From: Annona cherimola
Taxonomy: Eukaryota; Streptophyta; Magnoliopsida; Magnoliales; Annonaceae
NCBI GenBank assembly: GCA_030490835.1
Contig: CM059975.1
Location: forward strand, 52,319,174-52,383,173
DNA: 64,000 nucleotides
Reading direction: 5' to 3'
Shown here: piece after piece, positions 45,330 through 57,089 of the stretch
Position numbering within the stretch: position 1 is the stretch's first letter
Layout: every line of letters starts with the position of its first letter
The notes under the pieces: model-generated
Told to the model about the DNA's origin: nothing
Seen by the model: the letters and a program-made list of their open reading frames with translations, nothing else
Databases searched by the model: none
Made by a program: the position numbers and the translations under genes

Positions 45330-46928
45330 ATGGCACCAAAAGCTAGACTCCCAAAGCTAGCAGTCAAAAAGCCAGCCCAAAGACTAGTGCCCAGACCTTC
45401 CCAATCTAACTCAGAAGAGGAAGTTCCTAGAAAACAAAGGACACCCGCTAAGAGAGCAAGGGAGGAACCATCGACATCAACGGGTAGACGGGTTCGATTT
45501 CAAACCACTACTCAATCGTCTGATCGAGCTCCGAGGTCGGAAAGTCAACCTCAAAGCTCAACCTCCTCAAGAATCCCGATCAAAAAGGGGCAAGTCTTGA
45601 AAATGCCCACGACCTACTTCAAGTCTGAGCAGCAACACAGTCGCTTCTACAAATATTTTTATGAGAGAAAGGTATTCATTCCCAAAATCATCGATTTCAA
45701 ATTTCTCAGCGACTACGAGTTTGATATAGAAGAGTTGCTTGACTTCCAAGGTTGGACACAACTGTTAAAGTCTGACGAAAGGATCTATCCCGATCTCACT
45801 AGACTCTTCTACTATTTATGGGATGATACCAAGTTCTCAGCCTATGTCAAAGGAAGCGAGATGTATCTGGGTTCTCTAAATTACCCAAATCAAAATGAAG
45901 CCTTAAGGAGAATCGGGAGCATTCTTCAAGTACCCTATGAAGAAGAACGACTTCCTACAGACCTGACAATGGACAAAATCTACAACGAGCTGACAAAGAG
46001 CAACAAGTACCATGCAGGCACAAAGTTTTTGCATTACATGGATCTTTCTCCTAGGCTAAGAGTCCTCCGTCTGCTAATCGCCCACTGTATCTATCCAAAA
46101 GGGGGCGGGAGAAATCAATTGAATCCACAAGAAGCCATGATCCTGTGGAAGTTAATCAATAAAGTCAAGATCAGCCTTCCTAGGCTATTTCTAGAAGCCT
46201 TGGCGTGCCGGAAAGACAATTCGAGAGGCGTACTACCTTACGGATCCTGGATCACTAGGATTCTAGAACAGTTCGAGGTAGACATCGATGGGGAACCATT
46301 TGAAGTTCCCAAAACGATGAATGCAATCAACAAGGCACTGCTCCAACGAATGAAGATCAATCTGGAGCAATTCAGAGAAGATAGAATCCGGGAAAAGCTA
46401 GGCGAGCCAGCCCGAGAGCAAGAGGACCACGCACAGGCTGAGGGGGAGCAACCTCCCGAAGCACCGCCTGCTCAATCGAAACCCGCATCTCCCACGATGC
46501 ACGGATCCTACTCACCTCAAGGATCTGCTGCACCCGAACGAGCGCCTCCTACATCATCTCAAGAGGCCACGCTTCAGAGCATTAAAGAAGAGATTTCGGC
46601 TCTTTGGAAAGAAATGGGTCATCAAGAGGATAGGATGACTAGTCTTGTGACTGAGGTCTTGAATGCTATCAATGATATGCATTCCCGACAAGATCGAATC
46701 GATCGGGAAATGCGTACCATTCGATACCACCTCGCCTCAGGCCATCACAAGAAGCGACCCATGCCTGAACTTGATCCATTCGAATCGGGTTCAGTTCATC
46801 GCGAGCCGTCTCCCGCACCCGTTTCCTCCTTCATTCATCCGCCCATAACTGTCCCATCAAACCTCTCTCATACCCCATCTCTCAATTTCAATTCACAAAG
46901 TCTTTGCAAATTGACAAATTTTTGCTAG
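45330..46928 (+). CDS. Sirevirus ORF3 (env-like), intact 532-codon frame
   Basis: Third ORF, after pol, in the place where Sireviruses carry the so-called envelope-like gene. The N-terminal 90 residues are basic and Pro/Ser-rich (MAPKARLPKLAVKKPAQR; KRAREEPSTSTGRRVRF), possibly a nuclear-targeting tail. Residues 95-350 are globular (RFYKYFYERKVFIPKIIDF; LTRLFYYLWDDTKFSAYVKG), with resemblance to the family named putative plant transposon protein domain. A Pro-rich linker follows, then a probable coiled coil (LQSIKEEISALWKEMGHQED). No signal peptide or membrane span is evident, so the envelope label is doubtful. GC content looks clearly higher than in pol. It has no stops although pol has four. 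Function unknown. Confidence 0.85.
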   Translation: MAPKARLPKLAVKKPAQRLVPRPSQSNSEEEVPRKQRTPAKRAREEPSTSTGRRVRFQTTTQSSDRAPRSESQPQSSTSSRIPIKKGQVLKMPTTYFKSEQQHSRFYKYFYERKVFIPKIIDFKFLSDYEFDIEELLDFQGWTQLLKSDERIYPDLTRLFYYLWDDTKFSAYVKGSEMYLGSLNYPNQNEALRRIGSILQVPYEEERLPTDLTMDKIYNELTKSNKYHAGTKFLHYMDLSPRLRVLRLLIAHCIYPKGGGRNQLNPQEAMILWKLINKVKISLPRLFLEALACRKDNSRGVLPYGSWITRILEQFEVDIDGEPFEVPKTMNAINKALLQRMKINLEQFREDRIREKLGEPAREQEDHAQAEGEQPPEAPPAQSKPASPTMHGSYSPQGSAAPERAPPTSSQEATLQSIKEEISALWKEMGHQEDRMTSLVTEVLNAINDMHSRQDRIDREMRTIRYHLASGHHKKRPMPELDPFESGSVHREPSPAPVSSFIHPPITVPSNLSHTPSLNFNSQSLCKLTNFC

Positions 46929-46933
46929 ATTGA

Positions 46934-46948
46934 CAAAAAGGGGGAGAT
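46934..46948 (+). other. Upstream polypurine tract copy, Sirevirus
   Basis: CAAAAAGGGGGAGAT, six bases after the ORF3 stop and about 300 bp before the tract at the LTR. Multiple tract copies are a known Sirevirus trait. Confidence 0.8.
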
Positions 46949-47234
46949 AGAATAGGAATTGAGTAGAATTTTTTGAGTTTTGGGTCAGGTAGTTTGTATT
47001 TAGGAGTTTCATTTTCATTTTTGCTTTACATTGTAAACTGAAAACATGAATGATATATGAAACTTGTTTATGCTCAAATATGTGTTTATGATTGATATGT
47101 GTGATATGAATGATTGAAAAGATATGTTCTGAATGTTTGAAAGTCATATTTTGTTGAAAGCTATGACAGTTATGCTCTGTTTTTGAAATGCAATTATCTT
47201 AAAAGGAACAAGCTCAATTTAGTTTTGTCAATCA
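46949..47234 (+). other. Sirevirus 3' untranslated region
   Basis: Non-coding, AT-rich sequence between two polypurine tracts. No other signal seen. Confidence 0.6.
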
Positions 47235-47250
47235 TCAAAAAGGGGGAGAT
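47235..47250 (+). other. Polypurine tract at the 3' LTR, Sirevirus
   Basis: TCAAAAAGGGGGAGAT, directly abutting TGTTAGAAAC at 47251. Used to prime plus-strand DNA synthesis. Confidence 0.9.
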
Positions 47251-49079
47251 TGTTAGAAACAATGTTTAAAACAAAATAAAATTGACCAAAGCTTGAGTTT
47301 TGATGATTAACAAAGGCTAATTTGAGTATATTAAAGAGTACTAATGAGTTTGCTCAATGATTTAAGGAACTAAAATAGCCAAGTCGATCCCCAAGTCGAC
47401 TTGGACTTCGACTTAGGGTGAAGTCGATCCCAAGGTCGATTCCACTGTCGACTTGACTTTGAACCTCAAAGGCAAAATCAGAAATGGAAGAGTAGCAAGT
47501 GAAGTCGCAGGCTAAGTCGACTCCACTTGCGACTTGGGAAGCCAAGTCGCACACGAAGTCGACCTCACTATCGACTTCAGTCCAGAAAAACTGTCCAGAC
47601 CTGATTTTGGGGTACAAAGCTGCCCAAGTCGCAGGCCAAGTCGACTCCAGGTGCGACTTGGATAAAGTCGCAGACAAGGTCGACTCCATCCTCGACTTGA
47701 GAAGTTCAGACTTCAAAATGCAGTTCCAAGCCCATTCCAAGAACCTACTTGAACTTTATCAAGATCCAAATCAAGGAGCAAAGACTATTCTCAAAGATAA
47801 CTTGAGTTTCACTCAAGTTCAAAGTAAGAATACATGTTCAAGATCAAATCAAGTCTATCAAGTCCTAAAGATCAAATGACTCCAAAGCAAAGCAAGGTAC
47901 ATGAATCTGTTCTACAAGAATCAAAATCTCCAAAGATTCATGAGGTTTAAGCCTATCCAAGATAAACCAAAAACAAGGACTTCAAGATTAACAAGATCTA
48001 CAAGTATGAGGAATCATCCAGAATGAAAATGATTTAAAGGAAGAAAGCCAAGCATGATAGAAGCAGATCAAATGAAGATCAAAGCATTTTTAGCAAAGGC
48101 CGAGCCAAGTCGCAACCCAAGTCGACTCCAGGATCGACTTGAGTTGAAGTCTGAGGCCAAGTCGACCCAAGACTCAGACTTAGGAATCTGAAGAACTGGA
48201 GTCGCAGACGAAGTCGACTCCAGATGCGACTTGGGAAGCCAAGTCGCATGCCAAGTCGACTCCACCTTCGACTTGGAATATAACGTTCGAATTTTTGAAC
48301 GTTGGAGATCATTTATTGCGCGCCAACCACCTCTACAACGTCCAAATCTTCCTCACTCTATAAAAGGACACTCAAATGAACGTGAAAAAAAATACAAGAC
48401 ACTCATATACACATCACAAAGTCCAAAGAGAGAAAAGAAGTGCAAGAAAGTGTTTCCATTTCCTTTTCTCCATTTTTGAGTGGTCCATATACATTCAAAG
48501 GAAGAAAGAGCTTCAAGTTGCAAGCTGCTTCATCGATACTCATCCAAGCTGCTTCTAATTCCTTCCTCGAGCTCAACCTGCCTACACATCTCTGTAAAGT
48601 GTAGTTTTTCTTATTTCAAAGTCTTGTTGTATTAACCTTGATTTAGCTTGGGTAGCTAAGATCAAGTGTATGCAAAGTAGTGTGATTGGAGTGTGACTCA
48701 TCACCTACTTGTGCAGTGTGTTGTTTATGCCCCATAGAGTTGGAATCTAGAAGAGAGCATAGGCTCTGAGTTGTATATGCCCCCTAGAGCTTGAATCTAG
48801 AAGAGAGCGGAGACTCTAAGTGTATTCGAGGAATACATAGTGGAACCCAAGTCACAACGGAGTGTGATCTTGGAAGAGTGGAGTAGGGAAGGTTTGCCCA
48901 AACCACTATAAATCTTGTCTTATGCTTCCTTTTACTGCTTTATCTTAATTTCTCTCTATTTGCTTTCAAAAGGGGATTAATCTTTCAAGGGGTTAAGATT
49001 TTTAATTTACCAAAGAATTTTTTAAAGAACCCAATTCACCCCTCCCCTCTTGGGTTTAGCCATCAACTCGGGACCAACA
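47251..49079 (+). repeat. 3' LTR of the full-length Sirevirus
   Basis: 1,829 bp, near-identical to 38116-39942. Differences concentrate in the first palindrome cluster (around 47430-47450). The TATA box is at 48359. Confidence 0.95.
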
Positions 49080-49084
49080 TTTTG

Positions 49085-50548
49085 CATTGCATTTTTAGCT
49101 TTACGCATTGCCTCATAAATGTATCCCATGGTAGGTCTTTCATCACTATCTACCATTCATAATATACGAACAAGTGGTTCAAATGCTTTCACAACAATTT
49201 CACATCTTTCCCAAAAGGAAGAACTTAAAACATAGTTAGAAGCAGTTCTTCCCTTTTGAGAATTTTTCCATTTACAATCTACCCATTCTTTACAAGTGAA
49301 CATTGCTCGTAGTTCGTTCATAGAGTTCAACATACTTTGTAATGCTAAAAAATTTGTTACAAAACGAGTTATAGCAGGATGAATAATTTCCTTTCCACCG
49401 GTAAATTTTCTCATCAAGCACAAAACAAAGCCATGATTATAAATAAATGTTGAAATAGAACGAGCTTCCTCTATCACCTCTTTCACATCTTCCATCTTTG
49501 CAATTTCTTCTAACATCAAATCGATACTATGTGCAGCACATGGTGTCCATACAATGGATGAGTATTTATCATTCAGTAAATGCCCCGCAAGTCGATAGTT
49601 AGATGCATTATCAGTTACTACTTGTACAACATTTCTAGGTCCAACTTCCTCCACCACTGTGACGAATAATTCAGAAAGCATTTGACCAGTTTTTGAAAAT
49701 TCGGAAGCATCAACAGACTTTAAAAATACAGTTCCCTTAGGAAAATATACTAAAAAATTTATCAAGGTTCTTCCCTTTTGATCTGTCCATCCGTCGGCCA
49801 TTATGGAGCAACCAAATTCTTTCCACATTCCCTTAAATGATTCAATCTGCTCCCTTACTTCCTTCACATTCTTTTTCAATAAGAAACCTCTTAAATCATG
49901 ATATGTTGGAACTTTAAATCCATATCCAATTGAGCATGCATGATCAAACATAGATTGAAAGTGCACAGAGTTTGCAACATTAAATGGAATACATGAAGCA
50001 TAAAACCACTTTGCAATTTCTGAATGTGCCCTTTCAATTGCATCCTTACCAGCCATAGCACTCTTAATGGATGGTTGCAAACTCCCACTAGGTCCCTTCA
50101 TTTTCTTCAAACAACCCTCTGTGTTTCTTTTTAAACTAGGGCCCACAACAACATCTTCTTCTTCATCAATAACTTGGTAGTCAGAAAATGGACTACTTTT
50201 GGGAAGATGGGGTTTTTTACTAGTGGTTGCAGATGGACCACTAGTTGCAAGATCATTTTTCATGTCCAAAAGTACATTAGGTGGGACCTTTTTACATATA
50301 GCTACATCACCCTTTATATTTGCTAAATGCTTTTTCACCCTGTGAATTCCTCCTCCTGAGAAAATCTTCCCACAATACAAACATTTGTATTTATGTTTTT
50401 CTAATTCTACTACATGATTCCATGCAATATCAGTCCTCCCCCTAGTGGGTTTTGACCCAGAATCTGTTGTACTACCAGCTACCGGTGTTGCATTTGATCC
50501 TGTATTAATAGACTAGTTTCCGCTTTCAGATGGGTTTGATGACGACAT
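49085..50548 (-). pseudogene. hAT transposase, N-terminal half (BED and DUF659)
   Basis: The likely start is ATG at 50548 (MSSSNPSESGN), followed by an in-frame TAG at 50515-50513, then open. The BED-type zinc finger follows (CLYCGKIFSGGGIHRVKKHL), and after a linker the DUF659 catalytic region: FGCSIMADGWTDQKGRTLIN, VVQVVTDNASNYRLAGHLL and IVWTPCAAHSIDLMLEEIA, with the Asp residues of DGWTD and TDNAS. A TGA at 49159-49157 interrupts PLVRIL from MVDSDERPTMGYIYEA, which continues to the Sirevirus at 49079. The C-terminal part resumes at 38110 on the other side. The protein would bind the TIRs and catalyse excision. Confidence 0.9.
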
Positions 50549-51290
50549 GATGATTAAATAATTACCTAAAATTGTAAAATAAAAAATTCATTTATCATGT
50601 AATGATTAAATAATTACCTAAAATTGTAACATAATTTTCACAAATAGACAACTACAATAATTTTTCCAATATTAGCTTATAAACAATCAACAATAAATCA
50701 TGTAATGAATTTCACAAATGAATGCTATAAGTGTTATAAATGAAGCTCATAAACACAAGAAATCAATGCTAAGTTGAAACAATAAGAAACAGCTAGGAGT
50801 ATTTTTCTTCTCTTCTTGTTGTTATGGATTGAATTAATGAAGTATTCTGCCTGCCTCTGTCCCCTTACAAGCAATTAGCATATCTTTTTTTAAATTTTTT
50901 GTGTAAACCGTGTTCTTCATTGGAGGTCTTTCACCATTTTTGTTGCAGACAAACCTCACTCCTTTATTAGTAGTATTATTGGCTAGCCTTCTTTAAGTTG
51001 ATTATTCTATAAGGTTCTATTCTCTGTTGGATCTTCAGCATCCCCTATTGGATTATGATAGTTGTATATATTTTCTTACAAACTCTAGTGCCGCACATTG
51101 GGACTTCTTTAAGCTAACTCAGAAAAATGAGAATGGTTTCGTAAGGGATGCAAATTCTGTTGGGTATCCAGCATACGCTCGAGAGGATTTCTTGCCAGTT
51201 CCAGAATACAGATTACAGCATACTAAGCATTTAAAAATTTGTTAAAATTTTCAAGTTTGAGATTAAGGCAGTGACTAGTGAATATTGAAT
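50549..51290 (-). other. hAT interior, leader or intron
   Basis: AT-rich. The direct repeat AATGATTAAATAATTACCTAAAATTGTAA occurs twice (near 50570 and 50600, shown here as shared words ATTAAATAATTACC). It probably holds a 5' intron, because a GC-rich leader lies beyond it. No coding sequence recognised. Confidence 0.4.
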
Positions 51291-51299
51291 ACGCTTTCT

Positions 51300-51720
51300 G
51301 GAGTGTTGCTGTTGACCGGCGAGACGACGACGGCGATTCGGTGACGGGCGCGACCAGAGACGGCAGATTGCCCGGCGGACGGTGCTGAGCGTGCGGGCGG
51401 CAGCGCGTGCTCGACGAGGAAGACGAGGGCGGACGGACGACGAGGAACGGAGGAAGACGAGCTGATGAGGAAGGTGCGGATGGCAGCGAGAAGCCGGAGG
51501 GCACGCGGACGATAGGCAAGAAGACGAAAGGTAGGCGGGCAGCAGCCAGCAGCGCGTACACTCGTGTAGGCGAGGGAGACCAGGCGATGGGCGTGGCGGA
51601 CTGGCGGGAGCGTGCTGGTGCCAACGCTGCGGATGCGGACGGCGACGAGGACGATGAAGGGGCCGACGGGCGCGCAAGCTAGGCAGCGGCTAGGGCTTCC
51701 AAATCGCGGTAGGGGGAAGA
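51300..51720 (-). promoter_or_regulatory. GC-rich leader of the hAT gene
   Basis: A CpG-rich block next to the right end of the element, upstream of the transposase. Both strands have long open frames (133-148 codons) because of composition; they are Arg/Pro/Ser-rich with no domain. Best read as the promoter and 5' leader. Confidence 0.4.
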
Positions 51721-51983
51721 AAGAGGAGGGCGTCGAGCGGGCTCAACCGTTCGATCGGTTCACCAATTTTTCATTTTTTTAATATATATTTAATTAATTA
51801 TTATTAGTTTATTACTCAACCGGTCGAACCTGGTTGAACCGGTACTTCCGGTTCGACCGTCGGTTCGCCGATTCGTGCGATTTTTAATCTTTGAACCGAA
51901 CCGCACTGGATTGATCCGGATATGGGACCGGTTCCCGGTCGGACAGGCCGGTCCGGTCCGGTTTTAATAACATTGCATTTACC

Positions 51984-52836
51984 TCATCCTCCGCAGACTG
52001 GCCGCTCGGCTTTCCCCCTTTTCCTTTCTAGTTTTTGCCATTGAACTTCCAAAAAACACAAAAACACACTTCTTTTTTTTCTGCCAAGAATTTTTAGGTA
52101 GACTGGAAGAAAAATGCAAGGAATCATGGACTCAGTCATTGGAATTGCATGATCAAGAGAACTGTTAGATGTTGGAATTTTTTTTTGAGAGAGCAGAGGA
52201 GCTCCAGCTAGTTTGCGGGTGTAAATATTTTGTTTTTTTTAGAGTAAGCTCTAAATCTTACCTGCCACTAATGGCTTTTGCAAAGGAATCCCCCGAGGAT
52301 GGATGAGATTGGATGGGATTATACTTTGTTTCATCGGTGGTAACCATTTCATATCTGATGACTCAGGGTTCGGCTTACATCTGTTGGCGTGTTTGGACAC
52401 TCTTACCTACTTTTGGGTTTTTCTTTGATCGGCAATCTAAACGATTCATCTTGTCAGGAAGGTGGCCCTAAGGAAATGGGTTTTGTATGGTCCTTCTAAC
52501 TGCCCAATTGTTCTAATGAAAAAGATGAAAGGCTAATAAAATGGTCTGAAGTCATGCCCGTTAGCCATTGAAGAAAGATGCAGGCAAGGAATTTAATGCA
52601 CAGGAGGAGGTTATGTACGTGCGTGCATCAATTAATGTACGAAAAACCTGTGCGCATGAAATTCTCTTGTTCTAAGGAGACTAGATATTTTGCCTTTATT
52701 TATAACAGTAAAGAAGATTGCTTTGTGTTTTAGTTTCTTGGCACATAAGCAAATCGTCGAATCACATATATAGGTGGATGTCTCATATCTTCTTTGATAT
52801 AGGTTTCTTCCTTTGAAATATCCCGGAACTAAAAAT
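51984..52836. other. Unassigned sequence between hAT and solo LTR B
   Basis: More balanced in composition than the elements around it. No open frame with a recognised domain. It may be original host sequence into which the hAT (TSD at its left edge) and the solo LTR (TSD at its right edge) inserted. Confidence 0.45.
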
Positions 52837-53884
52837 GTTAATGTAATACCCAGACCCAAGTAGGGCTCATGTATGTGCATTTGGCATGTAAACATGAATT
52901 ATGTATGATTTGGATGATTTTTATGATTTAATGATATTTTACAATTAGGGTTGTGATTAAGATTAATCATCATAGCTCAATGTGAGTCAATATGACCAAA
53001 GGGGCTTAATAAGGATTAGAAGATGCTAATGTGACATGAATAATTATTTTAATTTTTATGATTTAATTTATGAAAATTAAAATGATAATTATGGAATTAT
53101 GTTGAAAAATGTAAAAAATTCATAACTTGATGCCTATAAGGCGGATTAAGATGAAAATTGAAAGATAAACTCATGACTTTGGGCTCAACCTTATGGGTGG
53201 ATTGGATTAAGGAAAATGTAATAGCATTAAGATGATAATTATTTATTTTCATCTTACACCCAAAGGATAATTTCAAATGATCTTAACTTGACATAGAAAA
53301 GTCGTATTGAGACGAAACTTGAAACGGGTGGATAAAATTATGAGATTAACACTATGGAAGGATTGGATTAAGCTAATTACCATGAGAATATGCTTAATCG
53401 GAAAAAGGTGAGTAGCTTTGACTTTGTGCACCCAAAAGTACCATAGCATTTATGTGAAAGCAAGTGGATTAAATGCATTATTTAATGACATATATGAGGT
53501 GTTAAAGAAAGGCAATTCCACGTGGATTTTATGAATTAACAAAAATGTTAAAATTCATGGAAAATCAAGAGCTTAAATACATGGTTTTAAATGGCTATGG
53601 TGTAGCTTAAGAAGGCATAGATATGGTGTCAAGAAAAGGGGACGCCCAAGGGGGATATGGCTTGATTTTGTGATTTTTAAAAAAGCTAAAATCACATGCC
53701 ATTAGTCTATATGACTAGGTATGTTAAATGACATTAATATGAGATGGATTTTGATGGCATAAAATGCTAAAAATCAAGCCACATGGGGGCGTGAATGGAT
53801 GGATAGAAATATGAATGGGTTTCGGGGCAATTAAGCTCCCTTAACCATGGTTAAATGATGGCTAACCAAGGGTAAAATCACAAA

Positions 53885-53893
53885 TATATAAAG
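53885..53893 (+). promoter_or_regulatory. TATA box of solo LTR B
   Basis: TATATAAAG about 1.04 kb into the LTR, followed by GGATTTCTTGGGCAGCA, the block conserved with solo LTR A. Confidence 0.55.
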
Positions 53894-56800
53894 GGATTTC
53901 TTGGGCAGCAAAAAATTAGGAAATGAGGAGGAAAGTGGGCAGCAAGGCAAGGGGGTCGTTCAAGTCAGGAAAGAGAGAGAAAGGGAGAGAAAATTTTCTC
54001 CACAAAGGGGCAGCAGCTAGGGTCATCCCAAGCAGGCAAAGAAAGGAACAAAAGGAAGAAGAAATGAAGAAAAAAAGGATTCAACAAGGCTTACTCATGT
54101 TCATGTTTAATTTGGGTGAGTATTATGAATTTTTGATTCATATACGTTAACCTAAATCATGTTTGGTTGATGATTAAGGTAAAGATGGTTATAAACATTA
54201 AATTCATGGGTAAACATCTCCTTGAATGCTTGCTGAATGATTAAGCAAACCAAACCCTCATATAGGTTATGTGTTAACACTTATAAGGGTGAAATGAATC
54301 ACATGGATATGTTCATTTGTATTGAATCTGGAATAAAAAAGAATAAATATGAACGAAAGAGTAAATGGATGAATGTTAGTATGAAAATTTTTGTGAGATC
54401 TTAAGATATGGTGATTAAGAAACGATAAAAGTTTTATCTCAAAAGGATAAGCAGGTTGTAAATTAAAAATATAGAAAAATTAACCTGAATAGGGTTGAAC
54501 AGGTGTCAGGATCAGCTACACCAAATGCTTTTTAATAATTATTTTATAAGGAATTTTGAGTTGAAAATTTTATATGATATGGAATACATGTTGAAGAAAA
54601 CTTGACCAAAATAAAAATTAATTTTGGAAGGGTATAAATATACCTAATAATTAACGTGATTTAAATTGATTGAAAATTGATGTTGCTATCCAGCAGGGTA
54701 TAAATACCAAGATAAATATAAATACTTTATATGTTGTGTTGAAAATATTTATTTTGGCTAAATCATGTAGTTATTAAGTTATGATAGAAATTTTAGATTT
54801 GAATTCGTTGATTTGATTATGATTCAAAAATTAGAGAGATCAGTGTGTCTGATTTCAGCATTATGGACAGATTGAGGAATAAATCAAAATAAATGTTAAA
54901 TTCCAGATTTTTGGGATGAAATTTAACTTATAATGGGAGATAAATAAATATCATAAGTTATTATGAGGATCTAACCTATTAGAAGTGGATTTTAAAAGGA
55001 ATAGGTGCTATGGAATCACAACTTGTACCAATATGAGAATTGGAAAATTGACATTCAACTTGAAAGACAAGTGGGTTAAATTAGTTTAATATAAATCCAA
55101 ATGGATTCATGTAGGTTGAAAAACTCTAAGGGATGCAAGCCTTTGAATTTGATGCATATAAATGAAATGTCATTTTCATTTATCTAGGCAAAAGCAAGAA
55201 TGGAAGAAAGGGAATTAAGGCTATCTCAAGTAAGCAAGCGAACCTTCCAAAATATTGATTTTCTCTTATATGTTGAAATGGTTGAATACATTATGATTGA
55301 TATTTTATGAATTTTTACGAATGGGCAAGCATAAGTTTTGAAAATGATGATTTTAATGAAAAGCCACACATTTTGAAAAGGATGACTTTAATAAAAAGCT
55401 TCAAGGATTGCTTCATGGGAAGCAAACAACACTTTTTAAATAGTTATGTTATCACAAGTGTTGCAAAGATTAGGAATGATTTATGTGGATGATTTTAAGA
55501 ATTTTCTTACAAGCAAGTAGGTTCTTCATGATGTTATTCCCAAATGATTTCGCGTTTTATGTTGATGGATTTAGGAATTTACTTACGAGTAGGCAAATTC
55601 TTCATGATGTTGTTTCCTAAGGATTTCATGCTTTATGCCAATGGATTTTAGGCAAGCAAGTTCTTTATGATTTGATTTCAAAAGGGATTTGATTCTATGA
55701 TATGATGTTTAAATATAAACAATAATTTGGACATGGTCCATATGTTCGAAATGATATTAGAGAAGTTTTGATTTCCTTTAGATAAGGAAATATGTTGAGA
55801 ATGTCTTATAAAATATTTATATGGATATTATTAAAAAAGGTTTTAAGGATGACCAATTCGATAAGTTGATTTCATAAAATAGTTTGATTTCGGGTTTCTA
55901 GAATGACATGCAAAAGGCTATGCAAGCCCCTCTTTATGTAAAAATGGCAAGATGGATATGTGGACGAGGATTTGATATCAGGGTGGTTAAGAAGGGGATG
56001 ATACAATTGCATAACCTTTGTGACCAAAAGGCCCCAAAATGGAAACTAAGAAAAGGATAGGAAAATACGTGGTTTATTCTTGAAAATCCAAAACCTTAGA
56101 AGTTTCGTTATTATAAGGATTTTAAGATCTATAGTTTTCTCAAACATCTCAAATGCTTATCAAAATATTTTACTCAAAATATTTTTCAAAGAATTTAAGG
56201 AAGGTCATCCTAAAACCAGATTTCAAATGATAACTTGTTTAAAGTGGGTGCGCTCGCTTTACAAGTTGACACGGACTGTGATTCGTGATGTTCTTTTTTT
56301 CAAATGATTTTAAAAGACACAAATTACGCGGTCTGTGATGATTTTCAAGATGGTTTAAAAGAACACGGGTTGCGTTCTGTGATACTTTAAACTACACAGA
56401 CTGCGATCTATGATGTTTTATGAGATCATGCTAGCATAATAAACATTAATAATGATGATATATGGTGCACCAATACAAGAAATAGGTCGGTTGTAGAGCA
56501 TAATCGGAGATGGACTGGGGCCCACTCTACATATAGCCAAGTCACTAAGGGATCGCAGGAGGCCAGCGGCGCCCTCCTTGAGATGGGAGAAGATGAAGGA
56601 ATGACCGCCTAGTTAGCGTGCTGTTAATGATGGATTCTCTTCCAAAAGGTAGAATGATCACTTACTAAGTGTCACTACTGGATGAGGAGAAATGCATTTG
56701 CATATATTTTGCTTTTAAAAAACCCAAGGATTGAGACATGAAAGTGTTTTTACAAAAAGTTATCCTAAATAGGATTTTATGAGCCATTATAAACAAGTTA

Positions 56801-57089
56801 CCCTAAAAGCAGGGTGTTTTACACAAAAAGTGTAAATATCAAAGATAAGATGAAATATTTTCTATGCAAATACTTTCACGAAAATGGATTATGTATTTTA
56901 TGCCTTGTTTGTTATAAACAAGCCCCAAGACGGGGATTATGAAAAATGGTTTATATGAAGAATGCTTTATGTGTCTTGTTTCTATAACAAGCCCTAAAAT
57001 AGGGAATACAAAATAATTTTTATGTTTTGTTTACTATAAACAAACCCCAAGATGGAGATTATGAAAAGGATTATGTGAAAAGTGTTTAT

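Larger units (their letters stand above)
38116..49079 (+). mobile_element. Near-complete Sirevirus (Ty1/copia), young, inside the hAT gene
   Basis: 10,964 bp: 5' LTR, primer site, gag, pol, ORF3, two polypurine tracts, 3' LTR. The flanks are TTCTG (38111-38115) and TTTTG (49080-49084), a 5-bp target duplication with one mismatch. By hand the two LTRs differ at about 27 positions plus one A-run indel in 1.83 kb, roughly 1.5%. Lineage comes from the pol order protease-integrase-RT-RNase H, the long Gag with two knuckles, a third ORF after pol and the repeated AAAAAGGGGGAGAT tracts, all typical of Sirevirus/Maximus elements. Pol has four stops, so it is non-autonomous. Confidence 0.95.
36319..51975 (-). 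mobile_element. hAT transposon (BED/DUF659 type), TSD CATTTACC
   Basis: The ends are CAATGTTGTCAGAACCG on the left and the inverse CCGGTTTTAATAACATTG on the right, flanked by a perfect 8-bp duplication CATTTACC (36311-36318 and 51976-51983), which is diagnostic for hAT elements. Without the nested Sirevirus (38116-49079) it is about 4.7 kb. Both subterminal regions are crowded with GGTTCGA/ACCGG words, including the 14-bp palindrome CCGGTTCGAACCGG at 36387-36400; such motifs usually bind the transposase. The transposase gene is on the minus strand and split by the Sirevirus. Confidence 0.95.

Noticed and set aside
44921..45346. 141-codon frame over the internal palindrome array and C/T leader
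   Set aside because: Composition-driven; ends just inside the real ORF3 start and has no domain.
45330..46928. ORF3 as a true viral envelope protein
   Set aside because: No signal peptide, membrane span or Cys-rich ectodomain is visible, so only the positional term env-like is used.
51231..51682. Arg/Pro-rich frames of 91-148 codons on both strands
   Set aside because: High GC leaves few stops in any frame; no domain; fits a GC-rich leader.
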